Source: Terriglobales bacterium
GTDB taxonomy: Bacteria; Acidobacteriota; Terriglobia; Terriglobales; Acidobacteriaceae
Assembly: GCA_035624455.1 (NCBI GenBank)
Contig: DASPRM010000155.1
Span: 1 to 42,761, forward strand
DNA: 42,761 bases
Reading direction: 5' to 3'
This document shows positions 28,483-39,238 of this stretch, piece after piece. The notes under the pieces are model-generated. The model ran no database searches. It had not been told where the DNA came from and worked only from the letters and a program-made list of their open reading frames with translations. Every line of letters begins with the position of its first letter. Positions within the stretch are counted from its first letter, which is position 1. The translations under genes and the position numbers were made by a program.

Positions 28483-29940
28483 TTGCGTAGTAAGCATCTA
28501 CATCGCAGGAGCAACACTCTGAGCGCTGCCCGGGTGTCCCGGGACACGCTGCGAGCGGCGCCAGAACGCGTGTTCCTTGTGGGGGTGGACTACCGCACCC
28601 GAGCCTCGGGCGAACGCCAACCTCCGCACCCGCAAAAGAAAAAGACTGGCGGCAACGCGCCACCGTCGATCAGCCTGCCTGCCGAGGCACGCGCAGCCCG
28701 GGAGGCGGTCCAACCTCGCTCCAGCAATGGCGACCGGGCGAGAGGGTTCACGGCAGAAGATTCGCTGGCCGAGTTGCAGGAACTGACACTCTCTGCCGGT
28801 GCCGAGGTTGTCGGTCAATTTCTGCAGCGCCGCGAGAAGCCAGATCCTGCCACCCTGATCGGGCGCGGCAAACTGGAGGAAGTGGCCGCCGCCGCCGCTT
28901 CCGCGCACGCCGACCTGATCATCTTCGATCACGAACTCTCGCCCTCGCAGCAACGCAATATCGAGCATGCAGCGCACCGCCGCATACTCGACCGCACACA
29001 ACTGATCCTGGACATCTTTGCCCGCCACGCGCGCACCCGCGAGGGCCAGATGCAGGTGGAATTGGCTCAGCTGCAATATCTGCTGCCCCGGCTTACAGGA
29101 CGCGGCATCGAAATGTCGCAACTCGGTGGCGGCATCGGTACCCGCGGTCCGGGTGAAACCCAGTTGGAAACTGACCGTCGCCGAATCAACCGGCGTATCC
29201 AGCACATCAAGGGACAATTAGAGAACGTGCGGCGCATTCGCGGTCAGCAGCGGCAGCGCCGGGAATCGGTGCCGGTGGCGACGGTGGCTCTGGTCGGCTA
29301 CACCAACGCCGGAAAATCCACCCTGTTCAATGCGCTGACGCGCGCTAACGTCCTGGCGTCATCCCGCATGTTCGCTACCCTCGATCCAACTCTGCGTTCC
29401 GTAACCTTGCCTTCCCGTCGCAAGATCTTGCTGTCAGATACGGTAGGTTTCATCCGAAATTTGCCGCACACGCTGGTGTCCGCGTTTCGCGCCACCCTGG
29501 AAGAGGTGCAGCGAGCGGCGCTGATTCTTCACGTTTCCGATGCCACCAGTCCCAATCGCGAAGTGCAGGATGCCCAAGTAGAGGCAGTGTTGCGGGAATT
29601 GAGCGTTTACGAGAAGCCCCGCCTGATGGTGTTAAACAAAATCGATTTGCTCGGCGCCGCCCAGCGGCAGTCGCTGCTCGACACTGAGCGCGAAGTTCAT
29701 GTTTCTGCCAAACAGGGGATCGGACTCAGCACTCTGCTGGATCGCATCGACGAGATGCTTCGGGAGGACGCGGTGAGCCGGGTGCGGCTGCGGGTGCCTC
29801 AGCAGGAAGGCAAAGTGCTTTCCTTGCTCGAGGCCCGAGCGCGAATTTTCTCCCGCAGCTATCACGATGGGCTGGTGGAAATGGAGGCGCAGGCCCCGGA
29901 GTCGCTGCTCAGGAAACTGCGGCCGTTTGTAATGGAGTAA
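28483..29940 (+). CDS. hflX: Ribosome-associated GTPase HflX
   Basis: Protein of up to 485 residues, longer than the usual about 430, starting from TTG 28483; the true start is uncertain but must precede residue 29, where the family begins ([11 protein letters not shown]). A Pro/Arg-rich insert of about 50 residues (40-88) separates this first strand from the nucleotide-binding N-domain ([19 protein letters not shown]). HflX signature [19 protein letters not shown] (215-233) is present. G-domain motifs: Walker [10 protein letters not shown] (272-280), DTVGFI (319-324), NKID (385-388). HflX splits or rescues stalled ribosomes under stress. It follows hfq by 9 bp and is probably cotranscribed. 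Confidence 0.94.
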   Translation: MRSKHLHRRSNTLSAARVSRDTLRAAPERVFLVGVDYRTRASGERQPPHPQKKKTGGNAPPSISLPAEARAAREAVQPRSSNGDRARGFTAEDSLAELQELTLSAGAEVVGQFLQRREKPDPATLIGRGKLEEVAAAAASAHADLIIFDHELSPSQQRNIEHAAHRRILDRTQLILDIFARHARTREGQMQVELAQLQYLLPRLTGRGIEMSQLGGGIGTRGPGETQLETDRRRINRRIQHIKGQLENVRRIRGQQRQRRESVPVATVALVGYTNAGKSTLFNALTRANVLASSRMFATLDPTLRSVTLPSRRKILLSDTVGFIRNLPHTLVSAFRATLEEVQRAALILHVSDATSPNREVQDAQVEAVLRELSVYEKPRLMVLNKIDLLGAAQRQSLLDTEREVHVSAKQGIGLSTLLDRIDEMLREDAVSRVRLRVPQQEGKVLSLLEARARIFSRSYHDGLVEMEAQAPESLLRKLRPFVME

Positions 29941-30084
29941 ACACGCCGGATCCAGAGTGATCGCGGGATCCTGGATTTGCCTCGAAGAACTGCTCCAAAA
30001 ATTCAACGAGCCGGCGGCCAAGAAGCGGGTTTTCCTTGACCACCGGCCCATACGATCCTGAATCGGATCGGAGGTGATACTTTT

Positions 30085-30112
30085 ATATTATCGCTGTTAT
30101 TTGATAAGTCAA
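30085..30112 (-). promoter_or_regulatory. Candidate minus-strand promoter upstream of the atp cluster
   Basis: Read on the minus strand: TTGACT (30107-30112), 16-base spacer, TAATAT (30085-30090), followed by AT-rich DNA. An overlapping TATAAA (30082-30087) gives a 19-base spacing. It points towards the 3' end of hflX, with no clear gene to serve. Confidence 0.4.
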
Positions 30113-30279
30113 GACCACGTCCCATCTTCTTGCACCCTGGTCCCAAAGTAGGCCGGTCGGGCATTGGCCCCAAGCCAGTAACCCTGGCCTGGAGCCCAGC
30201 AATGAGTAAGCGATGAACGTGCTCCATCGCCCTCCCGCAAAATTAAGCAAAGTCAATCAGAATCAAGGGGAAATGCGAA

Positions 30280-30309
30280 TTGACACCCTTCAAAATGGGG
30301 TGCTAAAGT
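30280..30309 (+). promoter_or_regulatory. Promoter of the ATP synthase cluster
   Basis: TTGACA (30280-30285), 18-base spacer, and an extended -10, TGCTAAAGT (TAAAGT at 30304-30309). The start of transcription should be near 30316, about 40 bases before the first gene. The spacer contains an inverted repeat (caccc 30284-30288, gggtg 30298-30302). Confidence 0.65.
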
Positions 30310-30356
30310 CAGGGGTTTCATAGCCCACATTCCCGGCTCCCTTAGTTACCAGCCGC

Positions 30357-30830
30357 ATGGAACAAACGCTCCGGCAATTAGGTGAACTCGTGCTGCGCTC
30401 GGTGCCCACCATCGTGCTTCTGCTCACGGTGTACTTCGCCTATTCCTGGATAGTTGAACGCCCTTTGCGAGGGGTGCTGGCGGAGCGGCGCGCGCGGACG
30501 GAAGGCGCGACCGAGAAGGCTCGCGCCGATATCGCCGCCGCGGAGGCCAAGACCACCGAATATGAGCAGCGTCTGCGGGAGGCTCGGGGGGCCGTCTTCA
30601 ATGCGCAAGAGGCGCGCCGGCACAAAGCTCAGGAGGCACGGGCCGCGGCCCTCAATCAGGCCCGCGCGGAAGCGAACTCCCGTATAGCTCGGGCCAGGAC
30701 GGAGCTCGAGCAGGATGCGGAACAAGCCAAAAAGAGCCTGCAGGCGGAAAGCCAGCGGCTCGCTGGCGAGATTATCCGCACCGTTCTCAAGCAGGTGCCC
30801 GTGACGCAATCCGCGGGAGGTGCAGAGTGA
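30357..30830 (+). CDS. atpF: ATP synthase F0 subunit b-type protein (b')
   Basis: Protein of 157 residues: an N-terminal membrane helix (about 14-33, SVPTIVLLLTVYFAYSWIV), the ERPLRGVLAERRARTEGA junction, then a long Ala/Glu/Arg-rich coiled coil to the end, as in the peripheral stalk b subunits. It is the first of two b-like genes; naming it b' (and the next b) is a convention, since the two cannot be told apart with certainty. The ribosome binding site is weak. Its TGA overlaps the GTG of the next gene (GTGA at 30827-30830). Confidence 0.85.
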   Translation: MEQTLRQLGELVLRSVPTIVLLLTVYFAYSWIVERPLRGVLAERRARTEGATEKARADIAAAEAKTTEYEQRLREARGAVFNAQEARRHKAQEARAAALNQARAEANSRIARARTELEQDAEQAKKSLQAESQRLAGEIIRTVLKQVPVTQSAGGAE

Positions 30831-31630
30831 AGGCGAGCATCGTGCTACGCGGTTGCGCTCTGTTCCTTGTGCTCGCGGTTGTAATGGCCGGCCTCGGGCA
30901 TGCCAGGCAGAGTCCAGACGCGGCTACTCGCAAAGCAGATCAGGGCAAGAAAGCCCAATCGCAATCATCGGCCCAATCATCGCCGGCCGGAGGCCATTCC
31001 AATCAGCAGGAGGGCGGGCTGGAGAGTGGTTCCCACACTATCCAGGGAGAGCTGAGCGAGGCATCGCGGGAAGCTGCCGGGGAAGAGGAAGGTAACGCCC
31101 AATTCAAGCACTCGGCTACCGTCCGGCTCGTCGGCAAACTTCTCGGACTCAGCCCAGAGGGAGCCTATTGGGTCGCTGTTCTGAGCAATTTTGCTGTCAT
31201 CATCGCAGTCGTCGTTTACTTCTGGCGAAAAAAGCTGGCGGCCGCGTTCCGGGCCCGCAACGAAGCCATACGCAAAGGGATCGAAGAGGCTCGACGCGCC
31301 AGCGAAGATGCGAATCGGCGGTTAAGTGAGGTTGAAAGCCGCTTGGCAAGCCTCGGCGGCGAGATTGACCAGATGAAGGCTGCTGCCGAAAAGGACGCAG
31401 CCGCCGAAGAAGAGCGTCTGCGTGAGGCGGCACAAGAAGACAAGCGCAAAATTGTAACGGCCGCGGAGCAGGAAATTGAAGCTGCATCCAAGGCAGCTCG
31501 CCGGCAGCTCAAGGCCTATGCCGCAGAATTGGCAGTAGCCCTGGCGGAGAAAAAGATCCAGGTGGATCCTGCCACCGACCGGACTCTGGTCAGCAACTTT
31601 GTGCGCGAACTGGGAGGCAATAACCGCTGA
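30827..31630 (+). CDS. atpF: ATP synthase F0 subunit b with N-terminal signal-like extension
   Basis: Protein of 267 residues, 100 longer than a normal b subunit. The C-terminal part is standard: a membrane helix at 114-133 (YWVAVLSNFAVIIAVVVYFW), the KKLAAAFRARNEAIRKGIEEA junction, and a long coiled coil. In front stand a cleavable-looking signal peptide (residues 1-26), and a Gln/Ser/Gly-rich linker (27-95). This predicts an N-terminus exported across the membrane, so the mature b would have an extended periplasmic tail. It starts at GTG 30827, overlapping the preceding stop, and its own TGA overlaps the ATG of the delta gene (TGATG), so translation is coupled. Confidence 0.88.
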   Translation: MKASIVLRGCALFLVLAVVMAGLGHARQSPDAATRKADQGKKAQSQSSAQSSPAGGHSNQQEGGLESGSHTIQGELSEASREAAGEEEGNAQFKHSATVRLVGKLLGLSPEGAYWVAVLSNFAVIIAVVVYFWRKKLAAAFRARNEAIRKGIEEARRASEDANRRLSEVESRLASLGGEIDQMKAAAEKDAAAEEERLREAAQEDKRKIVTAAEQEIEAASKAARRQLKAYAAELAVALAEKKIQVDPATDRTLVSNFVRELGGNNR

Positions 31631-32169
31631 TGTCTGCCATTACCAGCCGCTACGCCCGGGCCTTCGCCGACGTCGTCTTTGAAAAGCATCTCGACGTCGA
31701 GAAGATGCGCCGTGAGCTGCATTCCATGATGGACGTGGCCCAGGGCAGCGCCGAGTTGCGGCGCATCTGGGAGAATCCCGCGATCCCGAGCGACCAGAAG
31801 CAAAGACTGCTGGGGGCTTTGGCGGCTCGATTGGAGATTTCCCGGCCGGTGCGGAATTTCATTGCTGTACTGATCGACCATCGGCGCATCGGGCAGCTGC
31901 GGGAGATTACGTCCGAGTTCGAGCACGAGATTAACCAGCGCCTGGGATTTGCCGAAGCGCAGATCGTAAGCGCCCGCCAAATCAGCGACAGCGAAAAGGG
32001 AGAAGTGGAAGCGCAGATCGAGCGCCTCACCGGGAAGAAGGTGCGCGCGCAATATGTTACCGACCCAAGCCTGCTCGGAGGCGCCATCGTCAAAGTGGGA
32101 AGCACCATTTACGACGGCTCGGTTCGCGGCCAATTGCAGAAGATCAAGGAAGAGCTGGCGTCGGCGTAG
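31630..32169 (+). CDS. atpH: ATP synthase F1 subunit delta
   Basis: Protein of 179 residues, normal length. The N-terminal six-helix bundle begins SAITSRYARAFADVVFEK, and the C-terminal signature is complete: DPSLLGGAIVKVGSTIYDGSV. Delta links the peripheral stalk to the top of the alpha3-beta3 head. It is coupled to the b gene by TGATG. A 104-bp gap without visible signals separates it from atpA. Confidence 0.95.
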   Translation: MSAITSRYARAFADVVFEKHLDVEKMRRELHSMMDVAQGSAELRRIWENPAIPSDQKQRLLGALAARLEISRPVRNFIAVLIDHRRIGQLREITSEFEHEINQRLGFAEAQIVSARQISDSEKGEVEAQIERLTGKKVRAQYVTDPSLLGGAIVKVGSTIYDGSVRGQLQKIKEELASA

Positions 32170-32246
32170 TTGAAAGCGGAAGCTTTGCTGGGAATTTACG
32201 GCTTCGCTTTTGGGCGTAACCTAGCTCAACCAGATCGGAATCCTGA

Positions 32247-33833
<1,587 letters not shown>

Positions 33834-33851
33834 CAAGCACGAAACTCAGTT

Positions 33852-34889
33852 ATGGCAACCATTCTCGATATCCGGCGGCGTATTCGCAGCGTAATCAGCA
33901 CGCGCCAGATCACCCGCGCCATGAAGATGATCTCCGCTGCACGCCTGCGCAAGGCACAGGACCGGGCGCTCTCGGCGCGCCCCTATGCCCAGATGCTGAC
34001 CAACGTGCTGCTCTCGCTGGTGGAGCGGGCGGAAATCTACGATCCGGATACCGGAGAGCCACGCCACCTGCTTCTCGCGCAGCGTCCGGAGAAAAACATT
34101 CAGCTGGTTATTGTTACCGGAGACAAGGGTCTGGCGGGCGCATTCAACGCCAATATATTGCGCGCGGCCACACAATTCATCCAAGAAAGAGCCCGCAAGA
34201 ATATCGATCTGGAGACCATTGGTCGCAAGGGACGGGATTTCTTCCGCCGCCGCTATCCTTCGGCCAAAGCTGACGCCCAGGAGCGCGCTGCGCCCACGCA
34301 GATCGTGACCGAACTGGTCGGGACGCTTAACAAATTTGAATTTGCGCAGGCGGCTGAACTGGCGCAGGACCTCATCCGCCGCTACTCCAACTGCGAGATC
34401 GATTCCGTTTACCTGATTTATAACGAATTCAAATCGGTGATCGCGCAGCGCCTGCTTATCGAGAAGGTGCTTCCCATCCGGCGGGTAGGCTTGCAGGAAA
34501 TTGAAGCGGCGGAGGAAGTGAGCGAGGAGGAACGCGAGCGCCGCTTGGAAGCTGCCAGATCTGCAGGTGTGCGGGCTGGTCCCGCCGATACTGCGGAGAT
34601 CGACCGGGAGGCGGCGGAATTTGTACAGACCAAAGTGGATTACATCTACGAGCAGCCGCCGCAGGAGCTGTTTAATGCATTGTTGCCAAGGTATGTCGCC
34701 ATTCAGATGTTTCGGGCGATGCTGGAGTCGTCGGCAGCCGAGCATGCTGCGCGTATGACAGCCATGGACGCGGCCACCAACAATGCCAGTAAGATGATCG
34801 ATGCGCTGACACTGCAGATGAACCGCGTGCGCCAGGCGAAAATTACCAAAGAGATCATCGAGATCGTCAGCGGCGCGGCCGCCCTGTAG
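33852..34889 (+). CDS. atpG: ATP synthase F1 subunit gamma, with a 50-residue insert
   Basis: Protein of 345 residues, about 55 longer than the usual 285-290. The conserved ends are intact: N-terminal ILDIRRRIRSVISTRQITRA.MKMISAARLRKAQ and C-terminal MTAMDAATNNASKMIDALTL with the final KITKEIIEIVSGAAAL helix, which form the rotating shaft; GDKGLAGAFN lies at 90-99. The extra sequence is a charged insert at about 213-260 (rich in Glu, Arg, Ala) in the globular region that faces the epsilon/c-ring side. It could be a lineage-specific regulatory loop; this is inference. The beta gene follows only after a 264-bp gap that holds a large palindromic element. Confidence 0.96.
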   Translation: MATILDIRRRIRSVISTRQITRAMKMISAARLRKAQDRALSARPYAQMLTNVLLSLVERAEIYDPDTGEPRHLLLAQRPEKNIQLVIVTGDKGLAGAFNANILRAATQFIQERARKNIDLETIGRKGRDFFRRRYPSAKADAQERAAPTQIVTELVGTLNKFEFAQAAELAQDLIRRYSNCEIDSVYLIYNEFKSVIAQRLLIEKVLPIRRVGLQEIEAAEEVSEEERERRLEAARSAGVRAGPADTAEIDREAAEFVQTKVDYIYEQPPQELFNALLPRYVAIQMFRAMLESSAAEHAARMTAMDAATNNASKMIDALTLQMNRVRQAKITKEIIEIVSGAAAL

Positions 34890-34908
34890 CGGCGACTGCA
34901 CTAAAACG

Positions 34909-35027
34909 GGTGGAGCAGGCCTTTAGGCCTGCATAGAAAAACCGCAGAAGTTTCTAGCTTTTACCGCAGCGGCTATAGCCGGCATTCTTGGCCGCTGTAA
35001 AGGCAGGGGCTGAAGCCCTGCTCCACC
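34909..35027. repeat. Branched palindromic element inside the atp cluster
   Basis: An 11-bp perfect outer stem (ggtggagcagg 34909-34919 with cctgctccacc 35017-35027) encloses three further hairpins: aggcc ttt aggcct-type (34917-34930), cagcggc/gccgctg (34967-34973 and 34991-34997, with ggctatagcc inside), and aggggct gaagccct (35004-35018). The fold would be a four-way-junction-like cross. It fills most of the gap between atpG and atpD and looks like a dispersed, non-coding repeat. Confidence 0.7.
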
Positions 35028-35079
35028 AAAACGATGTCTGCTAACTTATCGGCAGGCGTTAGGGCGGCACAGCATAACC

Positions 35080-35095
35080 CGGCACGTAAGTGCCG
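35080..35095 (+). other. Small GNRA-loop hairpin upstream of atpD
   Basis: cggcac (35080-35085) pairs with gtgccg (35090-35095) around a GTAA loop, a GNRA tetraloop in RNA. It lies 58 bases before the atpD start in its presumed leader. Confidence 0.45.
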
Positions 35096-35144
35096 TGTCA
35101 CACGACGAATCAATCACGAGTCTCCCCAGGGGCGACACATTTAA

Positions 35145-36601
<1,457 letters not shown>

Positions 36602-36602
<1 letters not shown>

Positions 36603-37009
36603 TGGCTGACACTTTCCAACTCGAAATCGTCACGCCCGATCGCATGGTAGTGCGCGACGTCGCCGAAGAGGCACAGATCCCTGGGAAGAATGGCTATTTG
36701 GGAATTCTGCCGGGACACGCGCCGCTGATCACAGAATTGGCTGTAGGGCAGATCTCCTACAAGTCCAGCGGCCAGACCCATTACCTTGCGGTCGCGTGGG
36801 GCTTTGCCGAGGTTCTGCCCAATAAAGTCACGATTCTCGCCGAAACTGCGGAGCGAGCCCGGGAGATCGATGTCAAGCGCGCGGAGGAAGCCAAACAGCG
36901 CGCTGAACAGCATCTCTGCAGCGCCGATCCGGAGACCGACTACGAGCGCGCCATGAATGCCCTCCGCCGCGCCGAGGCGCGCCTGGATGCAGCGCAAAAG
37001 AGCTCCTGA
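36602..37009 (+). CDS. atpC: ATP synthase F1 subunit epsilon
   Basis: Protein of 135 residues, normal length. The N-terminal beta-sandwich has FQLEIVTPDRMVV and the signature GKNGYLGILPGHAPLITELAVG; the C-terminal helical hairpin (RAREIDVKRAEEAKQRAEQHL and NALRRAEARLDAAQ) is present. Epsilon joins gamma to the c-ring and can inhibit the enzyme. It is coupled to atpD by a one-base overlap and ends the cluster; convergent cytochrome and cupredoxin genes follow. Confidence 0.96.
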
Positions 37010-37161
37010 GCTCATTGAACAAAGATTTTCCTGACTGTCTCAACCCTTGTTTTCTCATCACCAGCCGCCGCAGGCGCGCGAGCGATCAGCATTCTCCTCC
37101 CACAGCAACTGAGAACTCTTCCGATCCGCTCAAGCAAAACGCAAGGTCGTGCAATCCCATG

Positions 37162-37701
37162 TCACCGCTGACCCGTCTCTCTCCCTGGCGCCTCCACATC
37201 TTCCGTGTACACTCGCGGCTCTCCCAGGCTGCCCTTGGGCGGCAGATGGCGGATGTACGCCACCAGCGACCAGATCTCGTCGTCGTTCAGAATGCCATTT
37301 GAGGCCGGCATCCCCGAGGGCGAAATCCCATTCTTGATGATCCAATGCAGCTGGCCGTCAGTGTACTTCTGCACGCTGGGCGAGTTCAGCGGCGGCACCG
37401 GAGGCGACATATTCTCAGCAAACGGAACACCCGTGTTCTGTCCATCGAGCCCATGGCATGCCAGGCAATAGTGGGAGAAGTTCTTGCGTCCCGTCTCGAT
37501 CGTCTCCGCCGATGCCGGCAGCGGATTGTGATCCGATTTCCCGCCGACAGTTACGCGCCGCTTGAGCTGGGTCATGAGCGAGGTCTCCAGCGAGCCCAGT
37601 GGGGCGGCCTTGCAACCGGCCGCTGACATCAGGAGAGTGAATGCCAGCGGCAGACCCAGCAGTTGCATGGCCGCCCCGCGTTGGTAAAGATTGCGAGCCA
37701 C
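37162..37701 (-). CDS. Lipoprotein c-type cytochrome, one heme
   Basis: Protein of 179 residues from GTG 37699-37701, with ggag 6 bases upstream, inside the end of the cupredoxin gene. The N-terminus is a lipoprotein signal with lipobox SAAGC and C30, so it is anchored in the envelope facing the periplasm. A single heme site, C79-x2-C82-H83 (SHYCLACHG), is followed by the axial Met M131 (SPSGMP), a class I cytochrome c fold (NDDEIWSLVAYIRHLP near the end). It is the last gene of a three-gene operon, 3 bases after the cupredoxin stop, so it probably passes electrons to or from that CuA protein. Confidence 0.92.
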   Translation of the reverse strand: MARNLYQRGAAMQLLGLPLAFTLLMSAAGCKAAPLGSLETSLMTQLKRRVTVGGKSDHNPLPASAETIETGRKNFSHYCLACHGLDGQNTGVPFAENMSPPVPPLNSPSVQKYTDGQLHWIIKNGISPSGMPASNGILNDDEIWSLVAYIRHLPPKGSLGEPRVYTEDVEAPGRETGQR

Positions 37702-37704
37702 CGG

Positions 37705-38100
37705 CTACTCCACCACGATCGTCATGTTCATGTTGCCGTGACCCGACCCGCAGAAGTGGTCGCAAATGGTGGTGAATGAGCCCGCGACCTGCGGCGTCAA
37801 TGTGATCTCCGTCGTCTGTCCCGCCGGGATGAGCTCGTCAATCTTCAGCGGCTTGGAAAAGAAGCCGTGGGTCACGTCTTCACTCCTGAGCCGCAACTTG
37901 ACCGTTTCGCCCTTCTTCAAGGTGATCTGGTTAGGAGTGAAAGAAAAGCGCTTGGCAGTGATGTCGATTACGCGCGGCGAATCCTCCGCCCGCACTGCCG
38001 GCACCACGGTCAGCATCAATACCGCGCCGGCGAGAAGCAGATGAACTGCAACAATCACCAGCATCGTTCTTTTTTGGTTTCGAACTTTAATCGTGTACAT
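37705..38100 (-). CDS. Single-domain CuA cupredoxin (cytochrome oxidase subunit II-like)
   Basis: Protein of 131 residues with one N-terminal membrane helix (about 13-36) that anchors it with the soluble domain in the periplasm. The domain is the cupredoxin fold of cytochrome oxidase subunit II and holds a complete binuclear CuA site: H78 (EDVTHGF), C113, C117, H121 and M124 in the C-x3-C-x3-H-x2-M pattern (CDHFCGSGHGNM). Unlike true subunit II it has one helix, not two, and no oxidase subunit I lies nearby. It is the middle gene of the operon, 14 bp after the metallophosphoesterase stop and 3 bp before the cytochrome c start. A role as an electron relay or copper/redox sensor is inferred. 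Confidence 0.9.
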   Translation of the reverse strand: MYTIKVRNQKRTMLVIVAVHLLLAGAVLMLTVVPAVRAEDSPRVIDITAKRFSFTPNQITLKKGETVKLRLRSEDVTHGFFSKPLKIDELIPAGQTTEITLTPQVAGSFTTICDHFCGSGHGNMNMTIVVE

Positions 38101-38114
38101 AATTTCGTTCCTTC

Positions 38115-39104
38115 CTACAGAGAGGGATTTTTCAGAATTTGTGAGACCCCATTAAGCCCGGAGTATTCGCGGATAGTGAGCTCCACGTCTTTCACCACCA
38201 GCTCCGCGCTTGGGGGACGAGCCTCCACCTGGCGAATGCCCAGATTCTTGAAGGGATGGTCCTTGTCGAACGGGATGGGTTTCTTCTGCGCCACTTTCTC
38301 CGGATCGGGAAACGCAAAGATCAGAGATCGGGCTGCGTAGTGCGTGGCGTGGGCTTCGTGATGCTCGTGATCGCGATGGATGTGACCATAGAGCACGGTA
38401 ACGTTTTCATAAGGCGCGAGCACGTTCATGACGTCATCGCCATCGCTGGTGAACCACTCCCACTCGGGTTTCAGATCGAATAGAGGACGATGGGTAAAAA
38501 CCACGATTGGGGCGGTCTTCGGGAAGCGAGCCAGGTCCTGCTTCAACCACGCCAGTTGCTCGGGCCCGACCTCAGGCTTGGCGCGCGAAACGTTGTCCAG
38601 AGCGATGAAGTGCATGCCGCGGTGATCAAACGAGTAGTGGGTTTCGCCAAAGACGCTGCGAAACAATTGGGCGCCATCTAAGCCGGCATCGTGCTCCCCC
38701 GGAACGCATTTGAGTTTTCCGGTCTTGACTGTGGAGGCAATCTGCTGGAATTTTTGCATGCGTTTGGCGTGCTCGCCGGGATCTTCTGAGTCATGGGTAA
38801 GATCGCCCGTAAACAACACCAGGTCTGGAGGTGTGGGCAGGCTGTTTACCAGGGCTACGGCTTCCTCAAAGGCTTTGGTGCCCAGCGGGTCAGGTGGCCC
38901 GCTGAAGCCTACGTGAGCATCGCTGAGCTGAACGAAGGAGAATGGCGTCACCCGCTCGCCATTCTTTCGCCCCAGCTCGTCAAAGACTTCGGCTGCTTCA
39001 CTGTTGGTCCCGAACAGGGGCAGACATCTATAGAGCGTGCCGATGCCAATCGACATCCCCGTGAGCTTCAGAAACGACCTGCGATCTACTTCTTTCATAC
39101 TCAT
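38115..39104 (-). CDS. Tat-exported metallophosphoesterase
   Basis: Protein of 329 residues. A twin-arginine signal (DRRSFLKLTG) is followed by a hydrophobic segment, so it should be exported folded. Calcineurin-like phosphoesterase motifs are in order: D62-x-H64 (LSDAHVG), D101 (FTGDLTH), a G-E-H-D block at 136-139, H205 (VFTHRP), and H241-x-H243 (LYGHIHRDHEHH). The usual GNHD Asn is replaced by Glu137, an unusual change in a residue that normally contacts metal and phosphate. The first gene of the operon with CuA cupredoxin and cytochrome c, and divergent from the ECF sigma gene. The substrate is not apparent. Confidence 0.92.
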   Translation of the reverse strand: MSMKEVDRRSFLKLTGMSIGIGTLYRCLPLFGTNSEAAEVFDELGRKNGERVTPFSFVQLSDAHVGFSGPPDPLGTKAFEEAVALVNSLPTPPDLVLFTGDLTHDSEDPGEHAKRMQKFQQIASTVKTGKLKCVPGEHDAGLDGAQLFRSVFGETHYSFDHRGMHFIALDNVSRAKPEVGPEQLAWLKQDLARFPKTAPIVVFTHRPLFDLKPEWEWFTSDGDDVMNVLAPYENVTVLYGHIHRDHEHHEAHATHYAARSLIFAFPDPEKVAQKKPIPFDKDHPFKNLGIRQVEARPPSAELVVKDVELTIREYSGLNGVSQILKNPSL

Positions 39105-39198
39105 CTGGTCTCTCCTATCGCGTCGCGCTGCACGGTTGAGAACCAGCCGCAGGCAGCTTTATTCCCCGCCTCAGCTCAAAAAACTTCTACAAATTTTG

Positions 39199-39226
39199 GG
39201 AACAAAAATGCCGATGTCCGGTTTAG
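39199..39226 (+). promoter_or_regulatory. Candidate ECF-type promoter before the sigma factor gene
   Basis: GGAAC at 39199-39203, a common -35 of ECF promoters, stands 16-17 bases before a GGTTTA/GTTTAG stretch (39220-39226), just upstream of the TTG start. It could provide autoregulation, but the -10 part is weak. Confidence 0.35.
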
Positions 39227-39238
39227 TCTTGGTGAGTC

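Larger units (their letters stand above)
29941..30356. other. 416-bp region between hflX and the ATP synthase cluster, with two promoters
   Basis: Near the hflX stop a short hairpin (atccag...ctggat, about 29950-29976) could end hflX transcription. A minus-strand promoter candidate lies at 30085-30112, the atp promoter at 30280-30309. On the minus strand a 44-codon open frame from a GTG near 30045 to 29911 has a helix-like sequence (MVKENPLLGRRLVEFLEQFF), too weak to call as a gene. Confidence 0.5.

Noticed and set aside
29911-30045. 44-codon helix-like open frame on the minus strand downstream of the minus-strand promoter candidate
   Set aside because: GTG start without a ribosome binding site and an end inside hflX antisense; too weak to call as a gene.
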